DNA of 64,000 nt. Origin: Bubalus kerabau (Eukaryota > Chordata > Mammalia > Artiodactyla > Bovidae). The stretch is from the NCBI RefSeq assembly GCF_029407905.1, contig NC_073632.1, positions 57,398,964 to 57,462,963 of the forward strand. The letters run 5' to 3'. Below the pieces are notes generated by a model that saw nothing but the letters and a program-made list of their open reading frames with translations, made no database searches and was not told the origin of the DNA. Made by a program: the position numbers and the translations under genes. Below are positions 1 to 12,221 of this stretch, one piece after another; the first letter of the stretch is position 1; each line of letters begins with the position of its first letter.

Positions 1-3000
1 CATATTACAGTGTTCCATTTATATAACATTCTTGAAATAAAAATTAGAAATATAAAACAGATTGTTCATTGCTAGGATTTAAGAAATAGAGCGGGGGAAG
101 GGACAAGTGTGGCTGTAAAGGGCAGTGTGAAAGAGACTTGTAGTGATGTTACACACACACACACACACGAGTGCATTCATAACTGGAGAAACTCAAATAA
201 GCTCTGTTAACACTGAGGCAGGCAGGGTGAGAGTAAGGGATGCTTGGCATTCCCCCATACATTTCTATGAAACATAGTATAAATCTATAATTAGTTCAAA
301 ATGAACAGTTAAGAAAAATTTCAAAAAGCGATCCAGGCCAGCTAGTAAGTTCCTCCTTTTTCAGATGCTTCTAGATCTAGAGATGCTTCTGCTTCCTTGA
401 TTTCGTGGGGATGTTTGCCCCTTGGATTATTCTCTGTATTTTCAATGCATATTATCCCCTTTTACTTGATCGTGTTCTAAAAGTTCCAAGCACTTTTCAA
501 AAGAAAATATTGAAACACTTACTTGGGTGAATATTATTCCCATGGGGTTCTGAGGAAGTTACTTACTCAGCTTGCCCTTGGAAACTTGGAGAGCTGTCAT
601 CTGTCCCCTTCCTCATAGCAATGCTGAGGATTACAAACTCACAGAAGTTCCAATGAAGTCCTGAAATCATCGAGGGAGTGAGAATCCCCTCCATGGAGCG
701 TCTTGCTCATTTTCCTCACTGCTCAGGGGCTCCCACCAAAGTGTCTCCTTTGTCAAGTGTCAGCTCATTCTAGAATGATGTGAAGAGTCTTTATGAGTTT
801 ACAGTATTGCCAACTGTTGGATAACTGGTGGTTAATAACATTATTAAATATTTTGGGTCTACAGTAGATTTATACCCTTCCTCAAATTTCAAATTAGTCA
901 ACGCAAGTGTGATTTTCTGAAAGTTACCTAAAATGCATAAACTTACTGCTCAGTGGATTTTTTAAAAATAAATATATTCCACTATTTTAAGGCATTTCCC
1001 CCTGAATTTGACCAACAGATTTAAAAATTATCTCATGCATGTTGATGTCAACACTTTTTCCAAACACTCTTCCCTCAGCTCTTCCCACCTGCACATGTTT
1101 CTCTGCTTCTCTTCATCACAGTAACCTTTCTTTTTCACTCCCGTACTTCTCAGGAACATGACCTTAGTAAACAAATTTGCTGCATCACTTCTAATACTCT
1201 CCTAGAGTAAATCATTATTTGCTGGTTGCTCTGACTAACTGGGAACTGGAGTTAACCACTGAAACCCCTGCATGATGATTTCCAAAGGGTCATAAACATT
1301 CCTCGACATGTGTCACACAGCCTAGATTCAACAAGTGGGGCAGTGTTAGCCCAACAAGAGCTACTCCACAGAGTGCCTTTGTGCAACTTAGGAAAAGGTA
1401 TCTTCCCTGGGTAGGACATGGGACTGAGTCATAGCTGAATTTCAATCTTGACCTGCCCAGGTGGAGCACAAGCCCCCCAACTGGACCCAGAAGCTCTCCA
1501 CCAAGTTCAGGAACACAAGCTTGGCTCCTTTTGACCTTTACACCGATTCGATCATTGACTTGCATTGTTTCTAAGAGCAATCACTTGACCCTTTTTTGAC
1601 ACAATTTTTTCCTGGGTCACAGGAAAAAATACAAAATACTTAGACACAAGGTATTACAAACTCATCCTGTTACAAGTTTCTTTTCTTGTCGCTGCAGCAG
1701 TGGTGCCAGTACTCACTGGGAGATCAGCAGATCACTGAGCCCGAGACAAGCTCAAACCATTTTGGTTTCCTTTAACGAGGAAGAGGGAACTCTGGCTGGC
1801 TATTTTTGTCCTTGTTCAGCTTTCCTCTGTGGTCAGTCCAACAGTCATGACATGCTGTCCGGGCTTTGAGACACACATTCTCTTCAGTTGAATAACATTT
1901 GACTCACTGTCAATTTGCTGTGGAACACACCTCCCAGATTTTCTACACTATGTGATACCAGCTCTGAACATTTCTCATTCAGTGTTCATCTCTGTCAGCT
2001 AGTCTGAAAATTGGAACCAGAAACACTTGACAAATCAATGGCCACATTATGGTTACAGGTGGTGACATATTGCTGCTGCTGCTGCTTATTCATGAAACTG
2101 GAGGGTAAGACTCCATTTCTGAGATGTAAAGTAGGGAAAACCCCACATAAAGCACCAGCGTTGGACAGAATATCACATAGACAATTTCCAACTGAAATGC
2201 CAGTTATTAGAAGTCATGTGGAGTCAGGAGTTGCCATGGAATCCATTTGTTTCTAAACCAGCTCCTCCTGAAGGAATAGTTTTTCATTATCATGTCTTTC
2301 TCATAGGGAAGAGGGACAGAGAGAGACAGACAGACACACAGACAAATAGATGGGGCTGTTATTTGATATAAAACTATATTATAATTCTTATACACTCAAG
2401 TCCTAATATTAATCAGATATTTAAAACCTAAGGAGGGTTTTCATATCAGCTTTCACATACATTTATATTGCTGTCTGGTTTGGAGTAAAACAGCCACATT
2501 GTCATCACGTGACTTCTGAGTATTCAAGGAGAATATACGGTGGCTTATCATATGACATTTATCTTCACAAACAACTTATTAGATCTCTGAGAATAAAAAT
2601 AAATATCAAAGCAGATCTAAGCCACAGTAGGCTGCACACTTGCAGCACCCTTGTTTTTTCCTCTGCTTTCTCCCATGTATCATTTGTATTTAGATTCTTA
2701 ACTAGATCATTATAAGTTTTTCCTGCGAAATTACTGCCAGGATCAGTCTGTCCCCTTGTTCCTTCAAGTTATGGGCTTAAATCATACAACACAATTGGCT
2801 CGCATATGTTAATGTTTGAGTTGTTTTTGTGGTAAAGTCTCCTTGTGTTTGCAGGTAAAATACAAAAACAGTTGGTTCAAATATCAACCTCGGACAAGTG
2901 AATTTCAAAACATACAGCATCCATAAATTAACCCGTATTTTAACATATGTACAATATAATTGAAGATAATTAGGAGATCAATTGGATGAAGACACATTCA

Positions 3001-3308
3001 AATTATAATTGTATATTTATCTTATGTGTTTTACACTAAAGAATATTAAATATTTTATATGAGGGGTGAGGGAAATGTCAGTAGATGACTCCAGACCTTT
3101 GAACTTGTATTTCTGACTGTTTCCATTTCCCAGAGGTCTGGGGAGCTCTCCTCCCTGAGAGGTTCAAGTAACCCTCACCTCCCTTAAAAGTCAGGTCCCA
3201 GCTTTTCCTCCAGCCCAGGAACCTTAACCTTGTCCAGAGCCAAGATGGCCCCACCCTCAAATGTTTCTGGAAAGACCATTCAAGAGGAGAGAAATTTGAA
3301 AAGCCCTT
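1..3308. other. Upstream intergenic DNA, no gene seen
   Basis: AT-rich unique sequence. The only structures are a (CA)n run at 151-168, a short (TGC)n run at about 2070-2086, a GACA/CACA-rich patch at 2316-2345 and a TCACGTGA E-box palindrome at 2505-2512. The short open frames have no recognisable protein. Confidence 0.7.
151..168. repeat. (AC)9 microsatellite
   Basis: Nine uninterrupted AC units. Confidence 0.9.
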
Positions 3309-3925
3309 AGGCATATGAAAAGATATTCATCTTCCATAATAAAAGAAAGACAAAAGTAGACTGATTTTTTTTTTTTTCACCTACCAAATTGGCTAAAAAA
3401 AAAAAAAAAAAGCTATAATGTTCTTCATTGCAAAACTGTGGGGAAACAGCTACCCTCTACCCTCATGCACTGATGGTGGGGGCATCAATGGGCACAACTT
3501 CTGTGGAAGGCGATGTGGTAGTATCTATTAGGAGTACAAATACACGTCCCCTTGGCCTAGCAATTCCACTGTGGGGAGTCTGTCCTGTGGTTACACTGGT
3601 ACACAGGTATCTGACTGCTTGTGATAGTGATGATGAGGAACAACCTAAATGCCCTTGGTGGATGCCAGGTTAAATAGATTGTACTGATATATTCATAAGA
3701 TAGAATGTTGTAGAGATTTTAGAAAAGACAAGATGAAGAAGTTGTCATGGAAAGTGAACAAATCAAGGTGCAGGACAGTGTAAGGTATCAACCTTAATGT
3801 TTGCTTGAATATGTGTAAAGCAACTTGATAAAGATAGTAAGAAATCAGGTATTGTTGTATAGCAGCAGACACCAACTGGCAACCAAGTCTGTTGGTTTGC
3901 ATCTGCTTGGTTTGCATACCATTTT
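3309..3925 (+). mobile_element. Old L1 LINE 3' fragment (L1M type)
   Basis: The stretch follows a mammalian L1 end in order: TAGGCATATGAAAAGATATTC, CACCTACCAAATTGGC, GGGGAAACAGC, then GCAATTCCACTGTGGGGA, GGAACAACCTAAATGCCC and GGTGCAGGACAGTGT. Poly-T (3367-3378) and poly-A (3396-3412) runs interrupt it. Reading frames are broken. The family sub-type is by memory only. Confidence 0.75.
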
Positions 3926-5061
3926 AAAACTGGATTTCACTTAATAATCTGATATCCAGGTAAGGAAAAAAAAGTGAAGCAGGCCAGGTGTTAAGAAATG
4001 GTGCTGATAACCTAATCTGTTTGGATTTTTCCAGCCAGTTTTAGGGTCATACCTCAAACATAACTGAAGCAGGGTGGAGGGCCTCTGCAGTGTGAGCCCT
4101 GAGGAGCCAATCCATTTTGTACCAGAAGCCGGGCTGTGACTCATGGATAAATACGACGTTCCCAAACCTCTCTCCAAGTTGCCTAAAGAGACTTAGGAAC
4201 AGAACCTGTGACAAGACACACCTATCAGCCCCATCCTCCCAGCTGTGCCCAGGGCAGCATTTGTCACAACAGGCACAGAACAGGGCCTAAAGCCCCTGGC
4301 AGTTTTAGAAGCCCATAATATGTTTTAATTTTAAGCTCTTGTACAATCAGAAGAAAAGATATTTAAGAATAATGAATATAAGATTATGAATTCAGCCAAA
4401 CTTGCATTAATCTTTGCACCAACTCAATTGTAAAATATAAACTTTAGTATTTTTAACAGAGGAAGGGACCCATAAAAACCTAAGTGCCCAAGGACTTACA
4501 AAGTCATACTGTCCCAATGCGATGCTGAACGTGACGCTGCACAGGACAGAGCATGCCAGGGCTGCTTCTCCAAGGGACAGTCCCCCTGCACCAAAACCAC
4601 ACACATCTTGGGTCCTTTATGCTTAAGAACTCTGCAAAATCAGGGAATGATTTCAAGGCCAAAAGGAGGACCAATAGATTATCTGCCACTTTTCCAACGT
4701 GTCCTACCCTAGGTGGACTGGCTCAAACCCTGTGGACTTCTCCAGTGAGAGCACTGGAACTCCGGCACCTTCTGGGAGTACTCTGAAAACTTCCCTGTTC
4801 TTTGGAGGCCAAATACCCCACTGAAGGCTGGCCTGGCTGGGTTTCCCTGGCCTCCTTTCTGTCATCCTGAGGCCACTATCCTCTTTCTTAAGAAGGTAGG
4901 AATGACCCATCGTCACAGCCTCAAGCCTCACCCCTGGACCTCAACTAGACAATCAGATTCTTTTATGCCATATGCTCAGGCTCCTATAATAGGACTCTCA
5001 CTTTAAATCTTTTCCCTCCAGACTGTCTTCTCCAAAGACAAGCTGAGAAAAGGCAGACTAA
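3926..5061. other. Intergenic DNA, nothing recognised
   Basis: Unique sequence without repeat, RNA or coding signals that I can support. Confidence 0.6.
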
Positions 5062-5215
5062 AGCAATGGTTCTCAAACTGTGGTTCCCTGATTGGCAGCA
5101 TGAGCATCATCTGGGAACATGTTAGAAAGGTGACTTTACTGGGTCTCATCCCAGATCTGCTGAATCGTAAACTCTGGGAGCAAGGACGAGCCATCAGTGT
5201 TTTTCCAGGCCTCCC
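5062..5215 (+). mobile_element. MER5A-like hAT DNA transposon remnant
   Basis: It begins AGCAATGGTTCTCAAACTGTGG, the usual MER5A terminal sequence, followed by GCATCATCTGGGAACATGTTAG and CTGGGTCTCATCCCAGATCTGCTGAATC. The right terminal repeat is not recognisable. A second copy of the same kind is at 41325-41510. Confidence 0.7.
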
Positions 5216-5399
5216 GAGGCAATCCCCATTTAGGCTCAAGTTCCAAAACCACCAGCCAGGAGCAAGGATGCCCAGCTTTTCAAGGGCAGGTTCCCAAGGG
5301 CACAGAGGTGATGAGTCTGGCTAGAGTGAAACTCCAACATGCCCCAGATGCCAGAGGCACTTGGTTCCCGTCCCAAAACACAGAGGTACTTCGCTGGGA

Positions 5400-5700
5400 T
5401 CCTGCGGTGATGCCCCCGGCGGGGGGGTGGCGGGGCGGGGGTGTGGGGCGGCGGCATCTCTGCCAAACTACAGTCTGCCGGCGCCCCCAGCCGGGTTAAG
5501 CGGCAGAGCAGAGTCGGGGGCGGAGCAGAGAAGGTTGCGACCGCAGTCACCGAGCGATGGGAGGAGACGCCCGCGCCCCTCTCACGGAGCTCGTCCTCAC
5601 CCCTGCTTCTGCGGCTCGTGGAGTTTCCTAGTGCTTGGACCACCCCGCCCCTCCCATACTTTATAAATGCGGACTCCAGAGTGCTACCGGGATTTCCGAT
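5400..5700 (+). promoter_or_regulatory. GC-rich block with GC box and TATA box: possible upstream promoter
   Basis: A G-run tract (about 5420-5453) and a CpG-rich stretch lead to CCCCGCCCCTCCC at 5643-5655 and a TATAAAT at 5662-5668. That is an orderly GC-box/TATA arrangement on the + strand, with an expected start near 5690. It lies 6.4 kb before the SIM1 start codon. No downstream exon could be identified, so it could be an alternative SIM1 start, a non-coding RNA promoter, or chance. Confidence 0.3.
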
Positions 5701-6298
5701 CCTAAATCAGAATGGGGCCCGAAGGTCCATACTTAAAAGCTAAACTCGGCACAAAACTCCACCCTCAGGGACCCCCGGGCTCAACCAGGTCTGGAAGCCC
5801 CGTCATCTGTTTAAGGATTAGAAGCATCCGCCTCGGGAGAATGCCTTACCTACTCCGCCTAGAGTGCGGGGCTAGGGGATCCTTTTCAGGCGCTCACCGC
5901 ACAGTCCCTGGGCCACATCGATCCCAGGAGCTAGACTCAAAAGTTGCGGCTCAGGGAAGGATTAACTCTCCTCTCAACGCAGGAGAGTGAAGCACAAGCC
6001 CTCTGGATCCTCACAATTCTGACGCCCCTCACCCATTTCGAAGTCACAGACTCCTCTCGGCCCCCTTTCGGCCACCTGGCTTCCCCTCACACCCCGCACC
6101 CCACCCCTGCGCATCTTAGCCACCCACTTGCGCCCCCAGGCTTGGCGTGCTTTCCAGTAGCGCACCGAGAGCATGATTTAGCCTGAAAATTGGAAACTGG
6201 TTTAGGAATCGAAACGTCTTCCAACCCCAAGTAGCTAACCAACGTCATCTTCAGCTTTTGCACACTTTGATTTGTGTTCCTGGGCTCTGCTTTGCTGA

Positions 6299-6301
<3 letters not shown>

Positions 6302-6332
<31 letters not shown>
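6302..6332. repeat. (AC)15 microsatellite
   Basis: An uninterrupted AC run, likely length-polymorphic. Confidence 0.95.
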
Positions 6333-6333
<1 letters not shown>

Positions 6334-6621
6334 CTTTAGCTCGATTTCTAGAAAAGAAAATTGTAGAAAGTTCCCGCGCTCTGAGCTGCAGACACCCACC
6401 GGCTCCTGTCCTCAGAATGCGCAGCATCAGTTTATCCTTTACTTTTAATGCTCTAGTGGTTCAGCTCTTTAAAAGCGCGCAGTTTAACAGGCACTCTTGT
6501 TTTTCAGCGACCAATTCAAGGTTATATTAGACCACAGTTCAAAATCTGGGTGGAAAATATCCAGACTATTTAGAAAAACTATTTTAAAAAATCTTTACTT
6601 GCATTTTCACGTTAACACATT

Positions 6622-6670
6622 TTCCTTCCTTCCTTCTCTCTTTCTCCCTCCCCCCCCCTTTCTTTTTTTA
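6622..6670. repeat. Polypyrimidine tract (TTCC/CTCC-rich)
   Basis: CCTTCCTTCCTTCTCTCTTT followed by a C8 run and T-rich end. Confidence 0.85.
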
Positions 6671-6687
6671 GTGTGTAACCACTGAAG

Positions 6688-6770
6688 CTAATTTTCTGGA
6701 TATGTTAAGTTAGTCCAGAAAGTTAGTCCATGTTAAGGCCTTAAAGTCCATGTTAAGTTAATTTTCTGGT
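6688..6770. repeat. Nested short direct and inverted repeats
   Basis: TAATTTTCTGG occurs at 6689-6699 and 6759-6769; AGTCCATGTTAAG occurs at 6725-6737 and 6745-6757; between the latter lies the perfect palindrome TTAAGGCCTTAA (6733-6744). TTTCTGGA and TCCAGAAA form a further inverted pair. It belongs to no repeat family I know. Confidence 0.7.
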
Positions 6771-7329
6771 CAATTCAGGCAGGCGCCTGAGAAGTAGGAC
6801 CTCAGAAGAGAGCTGTTTTTTGTTCATGAAATAACTTATACTTTCCCAAACATCCTGATCAAACAAGGAATACTTACAATATACTTACAATAATTTGAGA
6901 AAGATTGAATACTGCCCTATTTTTTGCAGGTTCCTCCTTGTCTTTGTTTTCTAGCAGACTCACCCCTCTGGGGGGTTAAATTTGTCAGGGGCCTTTGTTT
7001 ATGCGTCAACATCACAACGACTAAATCTGGTAATAAAATGAGGCTACACTCATTCACGTACATGAAGAAGAAAAACGTTAGAGTTTCCCTAGACATTAAT
7101 ATTTCCCTAGATAAAGTCTCCTTTCCACTAATAGACAGTGAATATCTGGATATAACATACTGAGATATTTAAGTGACCATCTTCAAATTTTAATCTTGAA
7201 AATAAATATCCTTCATCCTGACCTTGGCCATTGAGTAAAATCCGTGCCTGAAGTGCTTTATGCGATTGTGTATATGTGATATGATAGAGTGTAAAAGTGC
7301 ATATGTCAGTCCCTAGCAGTCTTTTTTAT

Positions 7330-8290
7330 TTTTTCTTAAGCGTTATGCGGGCGGCGTGGGAGACAGCAGTCTAGTTTTGAAGCAGCAGGGCGCAGGGAGG
7401 AGTTTCCAGAGGCATGAGGGAGTCTGTGCCCGAGGCAGGGGTCGGGGCCTCTGTGCTGAAACAGGCTCCTTGGTGTGTACCGGAATTCAGCTGGGCGTTC
7501 ACTCGTTCGTTTACAACCCAACTCAGCTTCTCTAGATTGCTCTTTGCCTGAGCTGGCGAGAGGTCCTCAGAGGATCCTCTTTTAGCGCGCGGAACTCCGC
7601 AGGTTCTCGGCTCGGCCACGGCGGGCACGCCTTTCTCCCTCTACTCCGAACTTGAACCCTGGACCTCTGCGCATCTTGACATCCAGGCCCATTGAGGATA
7701 GGATCCATGCAACCTCGGGTTATCTCGGAAGGGAACCTCGAGTGCGCGATGTTACTATCACTCTAGGCTGTTGGCTTTCCTGGGAAAAGGCGGGGGACAG
7801 AGATGGCGAGGGAAGTAGGGAGATGTTTGTTTATAAATCGGTTCTGGTTTCTTCCCGCTTCAGGACCGGGTTCTGGGGTAGCATAGACAGTGCCGGGGCG
7901 TCAGATGGCTGCAGATTGAGGCACCCGCGGAAGGAGGCGGTGGCCTAGCCTCTTACGGTTCCCGTTTGGTGTTGGTGGGTCCCGGTGCCCATCTTTTTCC
8001 TTTCTGGGGCTTTCCCCCTTAAATCGTCAAAAAAGTGGGTAGGATCAGCCTCTTAGCCTCAAGAAGCTGGTTTAAAATTACCCCTGCTAGAGGTGAGCAG
8101 GGATCCTCCGAGCACGTGGGAGGCACCCGAGGTCGCGACTCCGGCCCGACAGGCTTGGTGCCCACGGGGCCCCGGGGCGGGGTCGCCGGGCGGGGGAGTG
8201 CCAGAGCCGCGTTCCCGCTCCAGCCGGGTTCAAAGATTAGAAAAACAGGTGTTACGTCGCCATGCTAATTCACTCTCTCGGTAAACGCGG
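7330..8290. other. GC/CpG-rich upstream block
   Basis: Unique sequence with raised CpG, strongest at 8090-8240. No repeats and no recognisable gene. It probably belongs to the CpG-rich domain around the SIM1 promoter. Confidence 0.5.
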
Positions 8291-9420
8291 CTCAGACAAC
8301 TGTGTGCGGAGGACTTAGCGAGGGGGCCGTCACCATATGGCCCTGCATTCAGTTTGTTTATTAAAGGACACATTCTCAGTTCATCGACTACTGAGCTTCA
8401 CTGGGACACTGGAGTGGCCCTCCTGGCCCCCACCTCCGGGACGTCCTCTTTGGTGTGAAGACTTCCATACTCATCTTGATCTGAAGGCAAAACATTCCAT
8501 TTCTTTGGCGCCAAACACGCCCTGTATGGGAAGTCGGCCCTTTCTGACACCTCGGAGTCCCAGCGGTGGGCAAGGGTTTCGGACCGCTGTAGAGGTCCAA
8601 CACTTCTGCACATTGTTTGAAGCGGAAATAGGGTTTACGGTAACCGTCGACTTAATTGAAATCCTTTCTAGAACAGTCGGAATAGAAAAATGCTTTTTAC
8701 CCCTGAAGTATCATTGCTTCATCTGGCCGCTCCATTTCACTCCTAAGATCTGTCCAGGTTGGGGGCTGGGGAAGTGGGGAGAAAGAAGGCTCTCAAGAAA
8801 GGTTCTTTCACCCTTTCCAAACACCCTCTTTTTTTATTTTTTTGGCACCAGTCAGCTTGATCTTATCTGATCTTTCCAGAATCTTGTGTATAAGTGAGCC
8901 CCAGTACATCTCTCTGTGTATTCCTATTCATAAGAGAGCATTACTTGGTGGTTGAACCGCCCAGAGCCAGGTTTCTAAGTGGCTACAGCCTCTGGGGAAA
9001 TGACTCCTCCTTCTAGATTAGACTCCATTTGCTGGATTCCAGTTTGGGAACACCTATAACGTCTCTACATTTAGTTCTTTTACAAAAAAGTTCCCCACCC
9101 CTCCTGTCCAGAACGTTCACCACTTCCTCCAGCCAGGTGTTTCCCAGATGTGTAAATATCCCCAGGACTCTCCCACTGTGGTTCTTCAAGCTTACTGCCA
9201 TTGGGCTGCAAGGAGGCGGTGCATGTATATATTTTTGAACAAACACTCTTAAATTTGTTCCAAATAACAGCAGGATGCCACACACACCCCTCTTCAGAGT
9301 ATATGTTTTCTCCGAGGCAATTAGCGCCACAAACGAGGAGTGCAACATGACGAGTGTTCTCTTTTATCGCTGATGAAACAACTGCCTCCAAGCCGACCTC
9401 CGGGAGCCTTTAAGTGGCCA
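8291..9420. other. Unique upstream DNA with a 177-codon open frame of unknown meaning
   Basis: An ATG-started frame is open from 8337 to 8870 on the + strand. The translation has no domain, signal peptide or repeat that I recognise, and its start context is weak (CAT before the ATG). I treat it as chance unless conservation says otherwise. The rest of the stretch shows nothing. Confidence 0.4.
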
Positions 9421-9475
9421 CTGCTGCTGCTGCTGCTAAGTCGCTTCAGTCGTGTCCGACTCTGTGCGACCCCAG
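9421..9475 (+). mobile_element. Bov-tA/BovA2 SINE 5' fragment
   Basis: (CTG)n, then CTAAGTCGCTTCAGTCGTGT and CCGACTCTGTGCGACCCCAG, the first 55 bp of the ruminant SINE, without the remainder. It is the last recognisable young repeat before the repeat-poor SIM1 promoter domain. Confidence 0.85.
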
Positions 9476-10440
9476 CCACTAGCAGCACCAAAAGGAAGCA
9501 AGGAATCGCTTCTGTAGGGAGTGATTTGCAAGTAGCAATAATTATTTTCCAGGGCGAAGGAACTTTCCCCCGTTGCTGTTTTGTTTTTTAAATCCACAGA
9601 TGACAGAGAAGGCGATTCAAATTAGAGGTTGTCTTAAAAATAATTTGTCAGCAATAGTACTTACAAGCGTTTGTTTAAGTGGTTCCTGTAAAGGATTGTA
9701 AATGCTGTAAATTCATTCATGCAGACTGTATCCTTCCGTTAAGGAATACTGGTGTTGGACTTTGGTTTCCTGAAACAAAACCCAACAACAAAAATCTTCC
9801 CCCAGGATTAGGGTAACAGATCGCTGTGAGATATCTCTATGTCAACGACTCTATTTTGGTCTGAAGTGTAACCTCTTTTCCTCTAGTGTCCCCTAACTGC
9901 TCCTCATAGGAAAACCCCGAGACTGAGCTTTCTACCGTGAACAAGTCAGCCCCCATATTCGACCCATCTCGAAAAAGACGCTCCTCTTTGGGATTAATTT
10001 AAAGATGGGTATATTTATCCTCTCTGGCGATGAATTCAGAGATGCGAACAAGAAAATATAACCCACCAGCCCTAAGCACGCCGTGAGCCCCGCGACTTGC
10101 CGGCCGAAGGGAGCAGCCGGCTGGTTGGCCTCTGGGCAAAAGTTTCCCGCAGCCAGAGCGATTCCCGCCTCGCCTGTGGGGAGCCCCAGCCCACGGGCCC
10201 GACCTTTGAGGCCCGGAGGCCGCTGCCAGTCGCTTTGGGGCGCCCTCGGCACTGCGGAGCCGGCGCTCAGGGGTGAGTGCACAGCCCCTAGACCCCCGGG
10301 AGAGAGGGGAGCGTGGATTCTGCACATCGCCCTCAAGAGCCAGGAGGCCAAAAGCAGCAGCTGCTGAGGGGCAGCGCAGACTCCGTGCCCGGGGCTAGTT
10401 GGAGCGTTACGGCCACGCGGCTAGCTAGGCGGCTTGCAGA

Positions 10441-10615
10441 GAGCCGGGGCGCGCTGCTGGGAGGGGGGCGGGGGGCGGGGAGGCTCGGTCGTGCACGCGT
10501 CACTCAGGCCTGTTGGCCAATGAGCGCCGCACCCCGAGACGCACCGAGCCAATCAGAAACGAGGAGGTTGTGAGTGGCATTAAGAGAGGGCGGGAGAGAG
10601 GCAGCCCGGGAGTGA
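10441..10615 (+). promoter_or_regulatory. SIM1: SIM1 core promoter, CpG-rich with two CCAAT boxes
   Basis: The segment is very GC- and CpG-rich. A G-run tract lies at about 10459-10480. Two forward CCAAT boxes follow at 10517-10521 (TTGGCCAATGAG) and 10549-10553 (GAGCCAATCAGA), a spacing of 32 bp, typical of NF-Y sites. A weak TATA-like CATTAAGA lies at about 10579-10586, and a start near 10600-10615 would fit it. No classical TATA box is seen. That this is the SIM1 promoter is inferred from its position 1.4 kb upstream of the start codon and its composition; no transcript data are available here. Confidence 0.6.
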
Positions 10616-10946
10616 AGTTGAAGCTAAACCCTGTAAAGCCATAAAGAAGTTACAGGGGGGCGTTTTCGGCTTCCAATTAGCAATAATACTTCCTTCATAA
10701 CAACTACCGAGGAGGAGGATTCTAAAACCACCTCACCCGTCCCAAAGCCCGAATCCTCCCCACCTTCTCCCTCGCACCCATCCCCCAATTCATGACCGAG
10801 AGAAGAAGAGAGAGCCTGGACGCGCTCTGCTCCTCTCTGCTAGTGGGAAGCGGCGAGGCCCGGGGAGTGGCTTAGTTGGACGGTAGGCATGAGTACAATT
10901 AAGAGGTGGGCGCCTCCGCATGCTTTGCCGCCGGCAGGGACTGAAG
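10610..10946 (+). other. SIM1: Probable non-coding first exon of SIM1 (5' UTR)
   Basis: This stretch follows the inferred promoter and ends at a strong splice-donor match, CTGAAG|GTAGGTGAAG, with the GT at 10947. A good acceptor, TTGTCTTCACAG, ends at 11610, so a leader intron of 664 bp is plausible. The left end is a guess from the promoter elements. The alternative is one continuous leader up to the start codon. Confidence 0.4.
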
Positions 10947-11610
10947 GTAGGTGAAGTGGAATATGGCCTGCGCCCGCTCAGTGGCGCCTGCGGCTCCACG
11001 GCGGAGGAGGAGAGGCCGGGCGCCTCCCGCCCTCCGGTGCCTGCGAGGGGCTGTCGCGACTGTGCCACCTGTTAACCTGGCGCTGCCGTGCCCGGCGTGT
11101 TGCCGCCCCCGCTGGGCAGGGGAAGCGCTGGGTCTCCTCCTCGGCAGTCCCGAGGGACTCGATGTATAAGTGCCACTTTTTGAGGAATCCCTGAGACTTG
11201 AGACCCAAGTTAGAGTCAAGTTCCGGACCTACCAAAGTGGGGGGACCGAGAGGCGCCCGAGCGCTGCGGAGAAATTCTGATTTGCAGAAACCTGCCTTCC
11301 TGGGAACGTACGCCTGGCCTGGGGCTCCTAAGGGTCTCCCGAGACCTGTGTTTTGTGGTTTGGGCAACTTCCCAGGGGGTTGGAGAATGTGTCTGACGGG
11401 GGTGAGAGAAGGCGAATATTATTTGCAGGGGACCCAGTCTCGCTGCTGATTTTTCCAAATCTTAACCAACCAACCAAAGCACTGAGTCTGGCAAGGAAAA
11501 GCGGAGGCGCGCTGAGGCCCTTCCCGGCCATTTCCCCCAGAATTGGGGCGAGCGCGTGGGTGATTGTGGAGCCGCAGATTTCTGACGCTCTGATGCTGTT
11601 GTCTTCACAG
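10947..11610 (+). other. SIM1: Possible leader intron of SIM1
   Basis: It is bounded by GTAGGT at 10947 and a pyrimidine-rich TTGTCTTCACAG ending at 11610. The interior is CpG-rich and repeat-free. Open frames on both strands here are the low-stop type usual in GC-rich DNA. The call rests on splice-site appearance only. Confidence 0.35.

Positions 11611-12221
<611 letters not shown>

Noticed and set aside
3428..3673. An 81-codon open frame
   Set aside because: It lies inside the old L1 fragment and is read from non-coding or decayed LINE sequence.
5236..5643. A 135-codon open frame on the - strand
   Set aside because: It falls in the CpG-rich block with a simple Pro/Arg/Ser composition; chance is the best explanation.
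8337..8870. A 177-codon open frame upstream of SIM1, + strand
   Set aside because: It has no recognisable domain, the start context is weak, and no splice or promoter signal is tied to it. Kept only as unique DNA; conservation analysis would be needed to revive it.
9995..10020. TATATTTA as a SIM1 TATA box
   Set aside because: It lies about 600 bp upstream of the CCAAT boxes, is not followed by a leader with better support, and is a common AT-rich string.
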